Positions 16,150 through 25,197 of a stretch of 64,000 bases of DNA are shown here, in pieces (position 1 is the stretch's first letter; each line of letters opens with the position of its first letter). The stretch comes from Cellulophaga lytica DSM 7489. GTDB lineage: Bacteria; Bacteroidota; Bacteroidia; Flavobacteriales; Flavobacteriaceae. The stretch is taken from contig NC_015167.1 of the NCBI RefSeq assembly GCF_000190595.1, positions 3,332,501 to 3,396,500 on the forward strand. The letters run 5' to 3'. A program made the position numbers and the translations under genes. The notes under the pieces were generated by a model. It was not told the origin of the DNA and did no database searches. It was given only the letters and a program-made list of their open reading frames with translations.

Positions 16150-16995
16150 TTGAAGACAGTAAAAATAATAGGAGTTCCAGAGCATTTTAATTTACCTTGG
16201 CATTTAGCTATAGAAGAAAATGCATTTAAAGATCGTGGTATAAATTTAGAATGGACAGATATTCCTGAAGGTACAGGAAGAATGTGCCAATTGCTAGCAG
16301 ATAATGAGGCAGATATTGCTATTATACTTACTGAAGGTTTAGTAAAAAGTATTACTGCAGGTACAAAAGCTAAAATTGTACAAGAGTATATTGCTACGCC
16401 TCTTTTGTGGGGGATTCATGTAGGTGCAAATAGTGAGTACCAGACAATAGAGGATCTTATAAACACCAAAGCTGCAATTAGTAGGTTTGGGAGTGGTAGT
16501 CATTTAATGGCTTATGTAAATGCACAAAATGAAGGTTGGGATACTAGCAAATTACAATTTGAAGTTATTAATAATTTAGATGGCGCTGTAGAAGGATTAA
16601 CAAAAGGTACTGCAGATTATTTTATGTGGGAACATTTTACAACAAAGCCTTTAGTAGATAATGGAACTTTTAGGAGAGTGGCAGACTGCCCTACTCCTTG
16701 GCCTTGTTTTGTGATTGCAGCAACAGATAGTTTTATTACAGAAAATTCTGGTACACTACAACACATATTAGAGGTAATTAATATGTATACAGAAGAATTT
16801 AAAACCATACCAAGTATAGATAGGACTTTAGCTAATAGATATGAGCAAAAGTTAGATGATATACAAGAATGGTTGTCTAAAACACGCTGGAGCCAATCAC
16901 AACTAAACACAAAAACCTTAGAAAAAGTACAAGACACACTGCTTTCCTTAGATTTAATTGATAAGAAATTAGACAGTAGTACTATTTTACTCTAA
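16150..16995 (+). CDS. cytoplasmic periplasmic-binding-protein-like (NMT1/SsuA fold) protein, TTG start
   Basis: 281 residues from a TTG at 16150; no ATG or GTG occurs in frame upstream before a stop, and the next ATG would remove the conserved first 40 residues. MKTVKIIGVPEHFNLPWHLAIEENAF and GRMCQLLADNEADIAIILTEGLV follow the NMT1/THI5 substrate-binding fold. No signal peptide is present and no ABC permease or ATPase genes are nearby, so it probably binds a ligand inside the cell or works as an enzyme like THI5-type proteins. The start lies 5 bases after the phosphorylase stop codon. Confidence 0.78.
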   Translation: MKTVKIIGVPEHFNLPWHLAIEENAFKDRGINLEWTDIPEGTGRMCQLLADNEADIAIILTEGLVKSITAGTKAKIVQEYIATPLLWGIHVGANSEYQTIEDLINTKAAISRFGSGSHLMAYVNAQNEGWDTSKLQFEVINNLDGAVEGLTKGTADYFMWEHFTTKPLVDNGTFRRVADCPTPWPCFVIAATDSFITENSGTLQHILEVINMYTEEFKTIPSIDRTLANRYEQKLDDIQEWLSKTRWSQSQLNTKTLEKVQDTLLSLDLIDKKLDSSTILL

Positions 16996-17008
16996 TAAAT
17001 TAGCTTAA

Positions 17009-17674
17009 TTACCATTCTATTAGCGTTTTGCCACTATCTTTTAGAATGGTATTAGCAGTACTAAAATGTTTATTTCCAAACCAATACCCTCTATTTGCAC
17101 TTAAAGGAGATGGATGACCGCTTGTTAAAATATGATGCTTTTTAGTATCTATTAACTTTGCTTTTTTTTTGGCAAATCCGCCCCAAAGTAAAAAAATAAC
17201 ACCTTCTTTTTCATCAGATATTTTTTTAATAATAGTATCTGTAAACGTTTCCCATCCTTTTTTTTGATGACTACCAGCCTCGTGTGCTCTAACAGTTAAT
17301 GTGGCGTTTAACAACAGTACTCCTTGTTTTGCCCATCGTTCTAAATTACCACTCTTAGGATACGGTATATTTAAATCGGACTCTAATTCTTTAAAAATAT
17401 TTATTAATGATGGCGGATGTTTAATACCGTCTTTAACAGAAAAACACAATCCGTTTGCTTGGTTTGGGCCGTGGTACGGATCTTGACCAATAATTACAAT
17501 TTTAGTGGTATTAAAAGAAGAATAGTTAAATGCAGCAAAAATATCTTCTGTTGCCGGAAAGCATGTGTTTGTGTTATATTCTTTAGTAACAAAGGCAGTT
17601 AGTTCTTTAAAATATTCTTTTTTAAACTCTGGTAAAATAATAGGACTCCAACTTTTAGATACGTTTGCTTTCAT
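17009..17674 (-). CDS. ung: uracil-DNA glycosylase, family 1
   Basis: 221 residues with the family-1 motifs GQDPYHGPNQANGLCFSV (catalytic aspartate, near residue 67), HPPSLINIFKELE, LLLNATLTV and HPSPLSANRGYWF (catalytic histidine). It removes uracil from DNA to begin base-excision repair. Length is typical. It converges on the gene ending at 16995 with 13 bp between them and no terminator visible. Confidence 0.95.
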   Translation of the reverse strand: MKANVSKSWSPIILPEFKKEYFKELTAFVTKEYNTNTCFPATEDIFAAFNYSSFNTTKIVIIGQDPYHGPNQANGLCFSVKDGIKHPPSLINIFKELESDLNIPYPKSGNLERWAKQGVLLLNATLTVRAHEAGSHQKKGWETFTDTIIKKISDEKEGVIFLLWGGFAKKKAKLIDTKKHHILTSGHPSPLSANRGYWFGNKHFSTANTILKDSGKTLIEW

Positions 17675-17740
17675 TCTTTATCAAAACTAATTAATCCACT
17701 AAAATAATATTATCTTTAAACCCTTGAAAAAATTTACGCA

Positions 17741-19237
17741 TTGAAAAAATTAAAATTCCCTTCTGCACAAGCCATATTACTAGTAATTGCAGCATTAGTT
17801 GCTGTTTTAACTTACTTGGTTCCGGCTGGTAAATATGATACGTTAACTTATAGTGAAACAGATAATACATTTATAAGGTATGGCGAAGATACGCCTACAA
17901 CACTGCCAGCTACGCAAGAAACCTTAACTACGTTACATATAAATATTCCTTTGGAAAAATTTAAAAACGGAGATATAAGAAAACCTATTGGTATACCAGA
18001 CACTTACAAACAAATTGATGCTCAGCCACAAGGAGTAACTTCATTTTTAAAATCACCCATAAAAGGAATTATAGAAGCGGCAGATATTATTTTTCTAGTG
18101 CTAATTATTGGTGGTTTAATAGCTATTATGAATTTAACTGGTGCTTTTGATGCCGGAATTGCTTGGTTGGCTCAAAAACTACAAGGAAAGGAGTATATAC
18201 TAATAATATTAGTTACTTTCCTTATTGCTATGGGTGGAACAACTTTTGGCTTAGAAGAAGAAACAATAGCCTTCTACCCTATTTTAATTCCTATATTTTT
18301 AGCTGCAAAATATGATGCAATGGTTGCATTAGCATCTATTTATATTGGATCTTGTATAGGAACTTTGGCTTCTACTATAAATCCGTTTAGTGTTATTATA
18401 GCATCTAATGCTGCAGGTATAAACTGGACATCTGGTATAGATGGTAGAGTTATTACTTTAATTTTAGGACTGGTAATTTGTATTATCTACATTATTAGAT
18501 ATGCACAACGTGTTAAAAAAGACCCTACCAAGTCTATTATTTATGATCAAAAAGCTGAAATTGAACATTTGTTTGGATCAGACGCTAGCAAGGCCAACTT
18601 AAAATTAACAGCAAGACTACGTTTAATATTACTTGTATTTACAGCTTGTTTTGTTGTAATGGTTTATGGAGTATCTAGTTTAGATTGGTGGTTTGTAGAA
18701 ATGACAACGGTATTTTTAGTAGGTTCTATTATTATTGGTGTTATTGCAAAAATTAAAGAAGCACAGTTTATAGATACTTTTGTAAAAGGAGCCGGAGAAT
18801 TACTAGGCGTAGCTTTTATTATAGGTATTGCTAAAGGTGTAACGGTTTTAATGCAAGATGGTGCAATTGGAGATACATTATTGTACTACGCCTCTAGTGT
18901 TACCAATGGTATGGAAAAAGGAATCTTTATTAACTCGGTAATGTTAGTATATAGCGGACTTTCATTTTTTATACCTTCTACATCTGGTATGGCTGTTTTA
19001 AGTATGCCAATTATGTCTCCATTAGCAGATACAGCAGGCATTGGCAGAGAAATGATTGTAAATGCTTACTTATATGGTATGGGATTATTTAAATTTATAA
19101 ACCCTACAGGATTAATACTTGCTTCTTTAGCAATTGTAAAAGTGGGTTACAATAAATGGTTAAAATTTGTGTGGCCTTTAGTGGCTATTTTAACTGTATT
19201 TTTAATGATAGTACTTACAGTGTCTGTTTACTTATAA
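17741..19237 (+). CDS. YfcC/DcuC-type membrane carrier, TTG start
   Basis: 498 residues with about 12 hydrophobic segments, opening MKKLKFPSAQAILLVIAALVAVLTYLVPAGKYDT, the typical YfcC start, with a hallmark loop in the first third. Motifs include GGTTFGLEEETIAFYPILIPIF, GSCIGTLASTINPF and FFIPSTSGMAVLSMPIMSPLAD. The superfamily moves C4-dicarboxylates, arginine/ornithine or other amino acids; the substrate here is not known. The start is a TTG at 17741, since no ATG is in frame before the first membrane segment. It reads divergently from ung. Confidence 0.85.
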   Translation: MKKLKFPSAQAILLVIAALVAVLTYLVPAGKYDTLTYSETDNTFIRYGEDTPTTLPATQETLTTLHINIPLEKFKNGDIRKPIGIPDTYKQIDAQPQGVTSFLKSPIKGIIEAADIIFLVLIIGGLIAIMNLTGAFDAGIAWLAQKLQGKEYILIILVTFLIAMGGTTFGLEEETIAFYPILIPIFLAAKYDAMVALASIYIGSCIGTLASTINPFSVIIASNAAGINWTSGIDGRVITLILGLVICIIYIIRYAQRVKKDPTKSIIYDQKAEIEHLFGSDASKANLKLTARLRLILLVFTACFVVMVYGVSSLDWWFVEMTTVFLVGSIIIGVIAKIKEAQFIDTFVKGAGELLGVAFIIGIAKGVTVLMQDGAIGDTLLYYASSVTNGMEKGIFINSVMLVYSGLSFFIPSTSGMAVLSMPIMSPLADTAGIGREMIVNAYLYGMGLFKFINPTGLILASLAIVKVGYNKWLKFVWPLVAILTVFLMIVLTVSVYL

Positions 19238-19305
19238 CAAATTATATTGCTCATAATAAGCATTTTAGTAATGTTTTAAACTTATGTGCCATTACTACAT
19301 AAAAA

Positions 19306-19357
19306 ATTAAGGTTTACAATACCAAACTTATGTTATAAACCTTAATAAATTTATTTT
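19306..19357. terminator. long-loop hairpin between convergent genes
   Basis: attaaggttta (19306-19316) pairs perfectly with taaaccttaat (19336-19346) around a 19-nt loop, with A-rich and T-rich flanks. It separates the convergent YfcC and DEAD-domain genes and may terminate both. Confidence 0.5.
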
Positions 19358-19372
19358 TTAAAGCTAAAGTTT

Positions 19373-19984
19373 TTACAACTTCACAATCTGTGCAGAAGCC
19401 ATAAATGAATCTTGCATACGTTGCATGCGGTCATCAAACTTGGTTCCAAAAACCAAATATTGACACCTGTTTATGCTTTCTGGTGTTCTAATAATTTCAG
19501 AAAACAGGTGTGGTTTAATTAAAAACTCGGCATCATCTACAATAAACAATTGCAATACATTTAAGTTAATACCATTAGAGTAAAATATTTTATTTAGCCT
19601 TTTAGGAGTGGCAATTACAATGTCTACACCATCATAAATATCATCTCTTTGATCGTCTATATTTTGCTCTTCATAAGCACAATACGTACGTATAGACATT
19701 CTAAAAGTAAACTTATCAAACTCTTGCTTAAGTTCTAATGCTGCCTGTTTATCCTTTACAAAAATTAATGCTCTTGGCGCGTCTTCAAACTCTTCACATT
19801 TTAATTTTTGTAATGTGCTAATAACCAAAGCTGTTGTTTTACCAGATCCTTTAGGAGCTAAACCAAATATACTTGCACCACCCTTAATTTTTGAGAGTAC
19901 TTTAGACTGAAACGGTGTTGGTTCAGTTATTTTTAAACGTTCTAGAGCTTCTTTTAATTCTGGATGTATTTTTTTAAACGACAT
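19373..19984 (-). CDS. single RecA-domain DEAD-type protein (no helicase C domain)
   Basis: 203 residues, one third of a normal DEAD-box helicase. Motifs in order: Q-motif-like TPFQSKVLSKI near residue 22, Walker A GLAPKGSGKTTALV near 41, motif Ia region ALIFVKDKQAALEL, IATPKRLNKIF, and VDDAEFL in place of DEAD (D-D-A-E) near 150, then YLVFGTK at the SAT position. The gene ends before the second RecA domain, and no such domain follows in the next bases, so the protein cannot unwind RNA alone in the usual way. Either a conserved one-domain ATPase or a remnant; the intact frame and motifs argue for a functional protein. Confidence 0.75.
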   Translation of the reverse strand: MSFKKIHPELKEALERLKITEPTPFQSKVLSKIKGGASIFGLAPKGSGKTTALVISTLQKLKCEEFEDAPRALIFVKDKQAALELKQEFDKFTFRMSIRTYCAYEEQNIDDQRDDIYDGVDIVIATPKRLNKIFYSNGINLNVLQLFIVDDAEFLIKPHLFSEIIRTPESINRCQYLVFGTKFDDRMQRMQDSFMASAQIVKL

Positions 19985-20028
19985 CTTATATTTTTTTGTA
20001 GTTGTATAGTACTTACTAAGTAACTAAT

Positions 20029-20499
20029 TTATGAAACAGTTATATTTGGTTTGTGGTCTATTTTAAAATTACATGAATTTGCTATAAAACACATTTTATT
20101 AGCTTGTTTATGTAATTCATTTGCTTTTTCTAACATTTTAGCATCTGTAATTGTAACTTTTGGTTGTAAAGTTACCCCGGTAAACTTTCCGCTTCCATCT
20201 TTAGTTTCTTCCATAGTGCCAATAGCATTATCTACATAAGAATTTACCACAATTTTATGTGTAGAGCATAAATGTAAATACCATAGCATATGACAAGAAG
20301 ATAAGGAAGATAAAAAAAGGTCTTCAGGATTATATTTTGTTTTATCACCTAAAAATGAGGGATCTGATGATCCTTTAATTTCACCGTATTTATGATTTGC
20401 TGTTATTGTATGGTTTCTATTATAAGATGTATAGTTTTGGGTACCACTACCCTCATTACCCGTCCACGATACTATTATCTCGTAATTGTGTTTTTTCAT
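20029..20499 (-). CDS. OsmC/Ohr family peroxide-detoxifying protein
   Basis: 156 residues. The two conserved cysteines occur as LSSCHMLWYLHLCS near residue 76 and NKMCFIANSCNF near residue 140, spaced as in OsmC-type proteins. The start KKHNYEIIVSWTGNEGSGTQNYTSYNRNHTI is a typical OsmC opening. These proteins reduce organic hydroperoxides through the cysteine pair. Single-gene unit on the minus strand, with 44 bp to the DEAD-domain gene. Confidence 0.88.
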   Translation of the reverse strand: MKKHNYEIIVSWTGNEGSGTQNYTSYNRNHTITANHKYGEIKGSSDPSFLGDKTKYNPEDLFLSSLSSCHMLWYLHLCSTHKIVVNSYVDNAIGTMEETKDGSGKFTGVTLQPKVTITDAKMLEKANELHKQANKMCFIANSCNFKIDHKPNITVS

Positions 20500-20671
20500 T
20501 CTTATAACTATTTATTAGCTGCTATTTTATACCACACACCATAATTGCAAAGGTACACAACAATAACTATTAGGTTAACAACATACATTTTATTTTACTA
20601 CAAAGCTTAGCTACTTTAGTAGTGTAATTAAAACGTAAATAAATTTTTCATTTTCATATAGTGTTCTCGTA

Positions 20672-20706
20672 AAAAGAGTCTTGTTTTTGCCAACAAGACT
20701 CTTTTT
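20672..20706 (-). terminator. intrinsic terminator of menB
   Basis: aaaaagagtcttgtt and aacaagactcttttt pair around a short loop. On the minus strand the T-run follows the stem, 30 bases after the menB stop. Confidence 0.85.
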
Positions 20707-20734
20707 CAATTTAAAAACACTTACATCTTAAATT

Positions 20735-21577
20735 TTAAGGAATCCATTTGTTTTTTCCAAAGTCTGGCTTACGCTTTTCTAAAAATGCATTACGCCCTTC
20801 TTTAGCTTCTTCTGTCATATACGCCAATCTAGTTGCTTCACCTGCAAAAACTTGCTGCCCAACCATACCATCATCTGTTAAGTTCATTGCAAACTTTAGC
20901 ATTTTTATAGATGTTGGCGATTTTTCTAGTATTTCTTGTGCCCACTCATATGCAGTATCTTCTAACTCATCATGTGGTATAACAGCATTAACCATTCCCA
21001 TTTCATAAGCATCTTGAGCAGAGTAATTACGACCTAAAAAGAAAATTTCTCTAGCTTTTTTCTGTCCAACCATTTTAGCTAAATACGCAGAACCATATCC
21101 TCCATCAAAACTAGTTACATCTGCATCTGTTTGTTTAAATATTGCGTGTTCTTTACTTGCCAAAGTTAAATCGCAAACCACATGTAAACTATGGCCACCA
21201 CCAACAGCCCAACCAGGAACAACGGCAATTACCACTTTTGTCATAAAACGTATTAAACGTTGAACTTCTAAAATATTTAACCTGTGCATACCATCTTCTC
21301 CAACATACCCTTGGTGACCTCGTGCCTTTTGATCTCCACCACTGCAAAAAGAGTATACACCATCTTTACTAGAAGGCCCTTCTGCAGATAACAAAACAAC
21401 ACCTATAGATGTGTCTTCTTGTGCATCATAAAATGCTTTGTACAGCTCACTTGTAGTTTTTGGTCTAAACGCATTACGTACATCTGGTCTGTTAAACGCT
21501 ATACGCGCTACACCATTGCACTTTTTATACGTAATATCTTCAAACTCCTGAGCTACTTTCCACTCAATATTTTTCAT
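20735..21577 (-). CDS. menB: 1,4-dihydroxy-2-naphthoyl-CoA synthase
   Basis: 280 residues of the crotonase fold, starting at ATG 21577 (MKNIEWKVAQEFEDITYKK); an ATG at 21625 would overlap the upstream gene and add 16 non-conserved residues. MenB-specific features are NRPDVRNAFRPKTTSEL, FCSGGDQKARGHQGYV, VVPGWAVGGGHSLHVVCDLTLAS, QTDADVTSFDGGYGSAYLA and the C-terminal FLEKRKPDFGKNKWIP. It closes the second ring of menaquinone, the respiratory quinone of this group. It starts 11 bases after the glycosyltransferase gene and is probably co-transcribed with it; no other men gene is in the window. Confidence 0.95.
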   Translation of the reverse strand: MKNIEWKVAQEFEDITYKKCNGVARIAFNRPDVRNAFRPKTTSELYKAFYDAQEDTSIGVVLLSAEGPSSKDGVYSFCSGGDQKARGHQGYVGEDGMHRLNILEVQRLIRFMTKVVIAVVPGWAVGGGHSLHVVCDLTLASKEHAIFKQTDADVTSFDGGYGSAYLAKMVGQKKAREIFFLGRNYSAQDAYEMGMVNAVIPHDELEDTAYEWAQEILEKSPTSIKMLKFAMNLTDDGMVGQQVFAGEATRLAYMTEEAKEGRNAFLEKRKPDFGKNKWIP

Positions 21578-21588
21578 TTGTATAAATT

Positions 21589-22827
21589 TTAGGCTTCGTT
21601 TTTCTTTTCTTTTTCTGCTATCCATTTAGATAAGTATTTTGTACTCATCATACTATGGTGCTGTAGTAAACTACCAATAAAGTTGGCGTTTCTATGCTTT
21701 TTTATATCTTTTTGCAAAGTACTAATTTTATTAGATAATTTATCCTCTAATTTAGATTTAGCGTAATATGTATTTAGAATTTGTTCTCCGTTTTTTTGAG
21801 CTTGCAACCATTTAGTTTCATTGGTATACAAGCTTATAGCAGATGCAATAAAACTGTTAACTGTAGTTGATATTTCTCCACTCCAAGGTAAATCACCGTG
21901 CATACCCTCTGCTCCTATTTGTGTGGTTACACTAGGTGTACCGTTACACATAGCGTCTACCAACTTGCCTTTTATGCCAGCACCAAAACGCAACGGAGCT
22001 AAATTTACTTTAGTTTTTTGCATAATTTGGTTTACATTTTCTCCCCAGCCATGCACAAGAAATCCTGTTTTAGGGTTATGCTTTTCTGTAATTTGCTGCG
22101 GTAAATAAGCCCCGTAAATGTGTAGGTTTACTTCTGGTAGCTCTTTACGTATTAACGGCCAAATTTCTTTATGTAACCACAACACAGCATCTACATTAGG
22201 TTTGTGTTTACCATTACCAATGCAAACAAAATCTTTTCTGTTTTTAAACAGCGGAAAATTAGTGCTTACAGTTGTGTTTAACATAAAAGGAATATGCAGA
22301 AACAAAGAACTATCAATTTTAAAAGTATTTATTAGTAACTGCTCTTCATACATAGAAATTAGTAAAGAAAAATCGCAACGGTAAATGCTTGCAATTTCTC
22401 TCTTTGTAATTTCTTGCTCCTTTAAAAGCGTTTCTGTTACTGTACTATTTCCTTTTTTAAAAGCTTCTTCTCTTGTTTTTCGTAAAAAATGAAGATCCTC
22501 TGTATCTAAAATTCGCAATGCATTTGGTACAACTTGTGCTACGCGCCAACCAAATTGCTCTTCTGTAAAAAACCGATCGAAAACAACAATATTAGGATTT
22601 AAATCGCTTATAAAATCATTAAAACTAGCGTTATTAAGCTGTATTTGCTTTTCTGATACTCCTAAAGATGAAAAATCTACAGAGTACACAGATTTAGCTG
22701 CTGTACTGGCAAATGTTACTGTATAGTTTTGCTGTTTAAAATATGTAATAAGCTGAAGAATTCTACTGCCAGCTGCCGTTGTTGTAGGCTCTGGCCATAC
22801 AAAACCAATAAATAAAACATTTTTCAC
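21589..22827 (-). CDS. glycosyltransferase, GT4-like
   Basis: 412 residues with two Rossmann-like halves. The N-terminal acceptor half opens KNVLFIGFVWPEPTTTAAGSRILQLI. The C-terminal donor half has FVCIGNGKHKPNVDAVLWL near 205, IYGAYLP, NLAPLRFGAGIKGKLVDAMCNGTPSVTTQIGAEGM near 285, a GT4 pattern of glycine and glutamate contacts to the nucleotide sugar. Cytoplasmic, no membrane segment. It lies in a minus-strand run: helicase, then this gene (10 bp gap), then menB. Confidence 0.8.
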   Translation of the reverse strand: MKNVLFIGFVWPEPTTTAAGSRILQLITYFKQQNYTVTFASTAAKSVYSVDFSSLGVSEKQIQLNNASFNDFISDLNPNIVVFDRFFTEEQFGWRVAQVVPNALRILDTEDLHFLRKTREEAFKKGNSTVTETLLKEQEITKREIASIYRCDFSLLISMYEEQLLINTFKIDSSLFLHIPFMLNTTVSTNFPLFKNRKDFVCIGNGKHKPNVDAVLWLHKEIWPLIRKELPEVNLHIYGAYLPQQITEKHNPKTGFLVHGWGENVNQIMQKTKVNLAPLRFGAGIKGKLVDAMCNGTPSVTTQIGAEGMHGDLPWSGEISTTVNSFIASAISLYTNETKWLQAQKNGEQILNTYYAKSKLEDKLSNKISTLQKDIKKHRNANFIGSLLQHHSMMSTKYLSKWIAEKEKKNEA

Positions 22828-22837
22828 GCTAAAGGAT

Positions 22838-24349
22838 TTACATTTTAGATGAAAATTTTTGAGAAATGCTTAATCGTAATTTACGCTCATAATCCTCCTC
22901 TAGCCACTCTTTATAGTTCTTAGTATTATTCATAATACAGTAAGAATATTGTCTAACACGGTACTGTATTTCTTCTTTAAGCTTCTTAGCCAAAATACGT
23001 GCATCAAAAACATCTTCACTATTTTCTACACATATTTTAGCGTGCTGCTCTATACTTTTTTCCAAGACCGATTTAGACTTTAATCCTTTAGCAAAAGCAG
23101 CCTTATATTCGGCTTTAATATCAAAAAATATGTTTTCAGATTTAGAAAATTCATCTCGCAAAGCTTGAGGCATTTCATAAACAAAATCGCGTTCTATTTC
23201 TTCATCATTCTTAATATTTTCTAAGAAAAAGTCAGGGAAATGAAAGATTTCTTGCCAGTCTATAGGCTCACTCCACAATCCAAATCTTTTTGTATTGTTT
23301 CCTAAATCTATAACCGTAAACTCATTTTTATTCTCTGTAACACGAGAACCACGACCAATCATTTGAAAATACAATGTTAAAGATCGTGTAGCTCTGTTTA
23401 ATATAATGGTTTCTACGGTAGGCTCATCAAAACCAGTAGTTAATATGCTAACCGATGTTAATATGGCATCTGGTGTTATAGAAAACCACTCTAGAATTTC
23501 TTTACGTTCTGCTGCAGAATTTTTATTGTCTAAATGACGTATGTTGTAACCTGCTTTTTTAAAGGTTTCATATACGTAGTATGATGTACTAATACCGTTG
23601 TTAAAGATTAGTGTTTTAGTACCTTTTGCTAATTCTTCATAAGAAGATAATAGCTTACTTTGCATAGTTTGGTTGCTATACAACTCATCTGATGATTTAA
23701 CGGTATAATCGCCATTAATACCCAGTTTTAAAGTTTTTAAACCAACATCATAACTATATTGGTTAGCTCTAGATAAAAAGTTACGTTTAATTAAAGATTG
23801 TATAGACTCGCCAATGATTAACTTTTTATAATTGTCTTTCATTGGTAGCTTAATATTAGAACTAAGCGGTGTTGCCGTTACACCAAGTATAGATGAGTCT
23901 TTAAAGTATTTAAATAACTTACGAAAAGAGTTGTAGTGAGCCTCATCAATAATAACAAGTCCAATATCTTTTAGCTCTACATTATCTTCTTGTAATCTAT
24001 TATTTAGTGTTTCTACCATAGCTACAAAGCACATATAGCTATTTTGATCATTTAAATCTTTAACACTACTATTTATCACTTTATTTTCTACGCCAAAACT
24101 GCTTAACATTTTAGACGTTTGCGCACTTAGCTCTATTCTGTGAGTTAGTACTACAACTTTTTTATTTTTTTGAGCTATATATCTACGGGCAATTTCAGAA
24201 AAAACTACTGTTTTTCCGCCACCGGTAGGCAATTGATACAACAAGTTTGTACCAACAGGATTTTCATCAAAATATGTGAATATTTTGTTTAAATCCTCTA
24301 GTTGGTAGTCGTATAATGTTTTTTCTGTAGTTGTTCTCTGTTCTTCCAA
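22838..24349 (-). CDS. superfamily II DEAD/DEAH-type ATPase (ResIII-like)
   Basis: 503 residues. Motif I is LPTGGGKTVVFSEIARRY near residue 42, motif Ia VVVLTHRIELSAQT, motif II LVIIDEAHYNSF near 132, motif III GVTATP, motif IV/V region ILTSVSILTTGFDEPTVETIILNRAT and motif VI YFQMIGRGSRV near 330. Both RecA domains are present. The family includes type III restriction and repair helicases; no methyltransferase is adjacent, so a restriction system is not supported. The C-terminal 120 residues are helical and charged. Its role (repair, RNA or DNA remodelling) cannot be named. Upstream is the DUF6155 gene on the same strand, 149 bp away. Confidence 0.85.
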   Translation of the reverse strand: MEEQRTTTEKTLYDYQLEDLNKIFTYFDENPVGTNLLYQLPTGGGKTVVFSEIARRYIAQKNKKVVVLTHRIELSAQTSKMLSSFGVENKVINSSVKDLNDQNSYMCFVAMVETLNNRLQEDNVELKDIGLVIIDEAHYNSFRKLFKYFKDSSILGVTATPLSSNIKLPMKDNYKKLIIGESIQSLIKRNFLSRANQYSYDVGLKTLKLGINGDYTVKSSDELYSNQTMQSKLLSSYEELAKGTKTLIFNNGISTSYYVYETFKKAGYNIRHLDNKNSAAERKEILEWFSITPDAILTSVSILTTGFDEPTVETIILNRATRSLTLYFQMIGRGSRVTENKNEFTVIDLGNNTKRFGLWSEPIDWQEIFHFPDFFLENIKNDEEIERDFVYEMPQALRDEFSKSENIFFDIKAEYKAAFAKGLKSKSVLEKSIEQHAKICVENSEDVFDARILAKKLKEEIQYRVRQYSYCIMNNTKNYKEWLEEDYERKLRLSISQKFSSKM

Positions 24350-24498
24350 ATTGGATAACCTATTTTGTAATTAATCGTAGAAAAACGATGTATTTAAGTT
24401 TAAAAATAAACCTTGCTAAATTAGGCGATTTTTGTTCTTTTAGAAAACATTAGAGCATAAAACTGATAAAAAATGCTGATAAATAAAGATAATTACAT

Positions 24499-25008
24499 TT
24501 AATCTATAGCATCTAAAGCTCTAGAAAATCCGTCAGAAAACATCCAATTATTATCTTGTGTGTGTTTATAAATAACTAAAATACGATCTTTAAACTCTGG
24601 TAAAATTGCATTAAGAGCAATGTACTGTATAGCTTGCTCAAAAGAGTTTAGCATACTTTTGTAAAAAGCATCTGGTACATTTTTGTGTACAGAAAATTCT
24701 TGAGCAATTTCTAAATTATACAGCATAACATCTGCAACCAAAGGGGCATCTACCCCTAGCAATAAAAAGTTTTTTATATATTTTTGAGCTACAGATCTGC
24801 GTGCTCTAGGGCGTTTACGTTTTACAGGAAAATACTCATTACCTATTTTTAACTTGGCTTCTTGTACTAGTTTTTCTTCTTTTGGGTTAAAAACAAAACT
24901 ATAATAAGCTTTAACAGCCGGAAACTTCTCATAAAGTCCTAATAACTGTTCTTCTAATTCGCTTTTTTTTAATTCTGATAAATATTTTTTTAAAGCTCTT
25001 TTACTCAT
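24499..25008 (-). CDS. DUF6155 family protein
   Basis: 169 residues from ATG 25008 (MSKRALKKYLSELKKSELEEQLLGLYEKF); an ATG at 25038 adds ten residues not expected in the family. The strongly helical sequence carries VKAYYSFVFNPKEEKLVQEAK and a basic stretch FPVKRKRPRARRS. The family is widespread in Bacteroidota and has no known function. It is divergent from the sigma factor gene at 25198 with 189 bp between them. Confidence 0.78.
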   Translation of the reverse strand: MSKRALKKYLSELKKSELEEQLLGLYEKFPAVKAYYSFVFNPKEEKLVQEAKLKIGNEYFPVKRKRPRARRSVAQKYIKNFLLLGVDAPLVADVMLYNLEIAQEFSVHKNVPDAFYKSMLNSFEQAIQYIALNAILPEFKDRILVIYKHTQDNNWMFSDGFSRALDAID

Positions 25009-25197
25009 ACAAAAATCTATAAGCCCGAAAGTTACCAAATAAAATAAACCTGCAATAATTTATTTATAAGCTGCTAAATTTACAAAAAGTAAGTTTTTTA
25101 TTAATAAGTAATGTATAAACAGTATGTTAAATGTTTGGAAAATAACATTTTAAAATGTATACTGTAGTTTTAAACTTTAAATTAACAGAACAGATAT

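Noticed and set aside
22838-24349. ResIII-like helicase as part of a restriction-modification system
   Set aside because: No methyltransferase or specificity gene is adjacent; neighbours are a glycosyltransferase and DUF6155.
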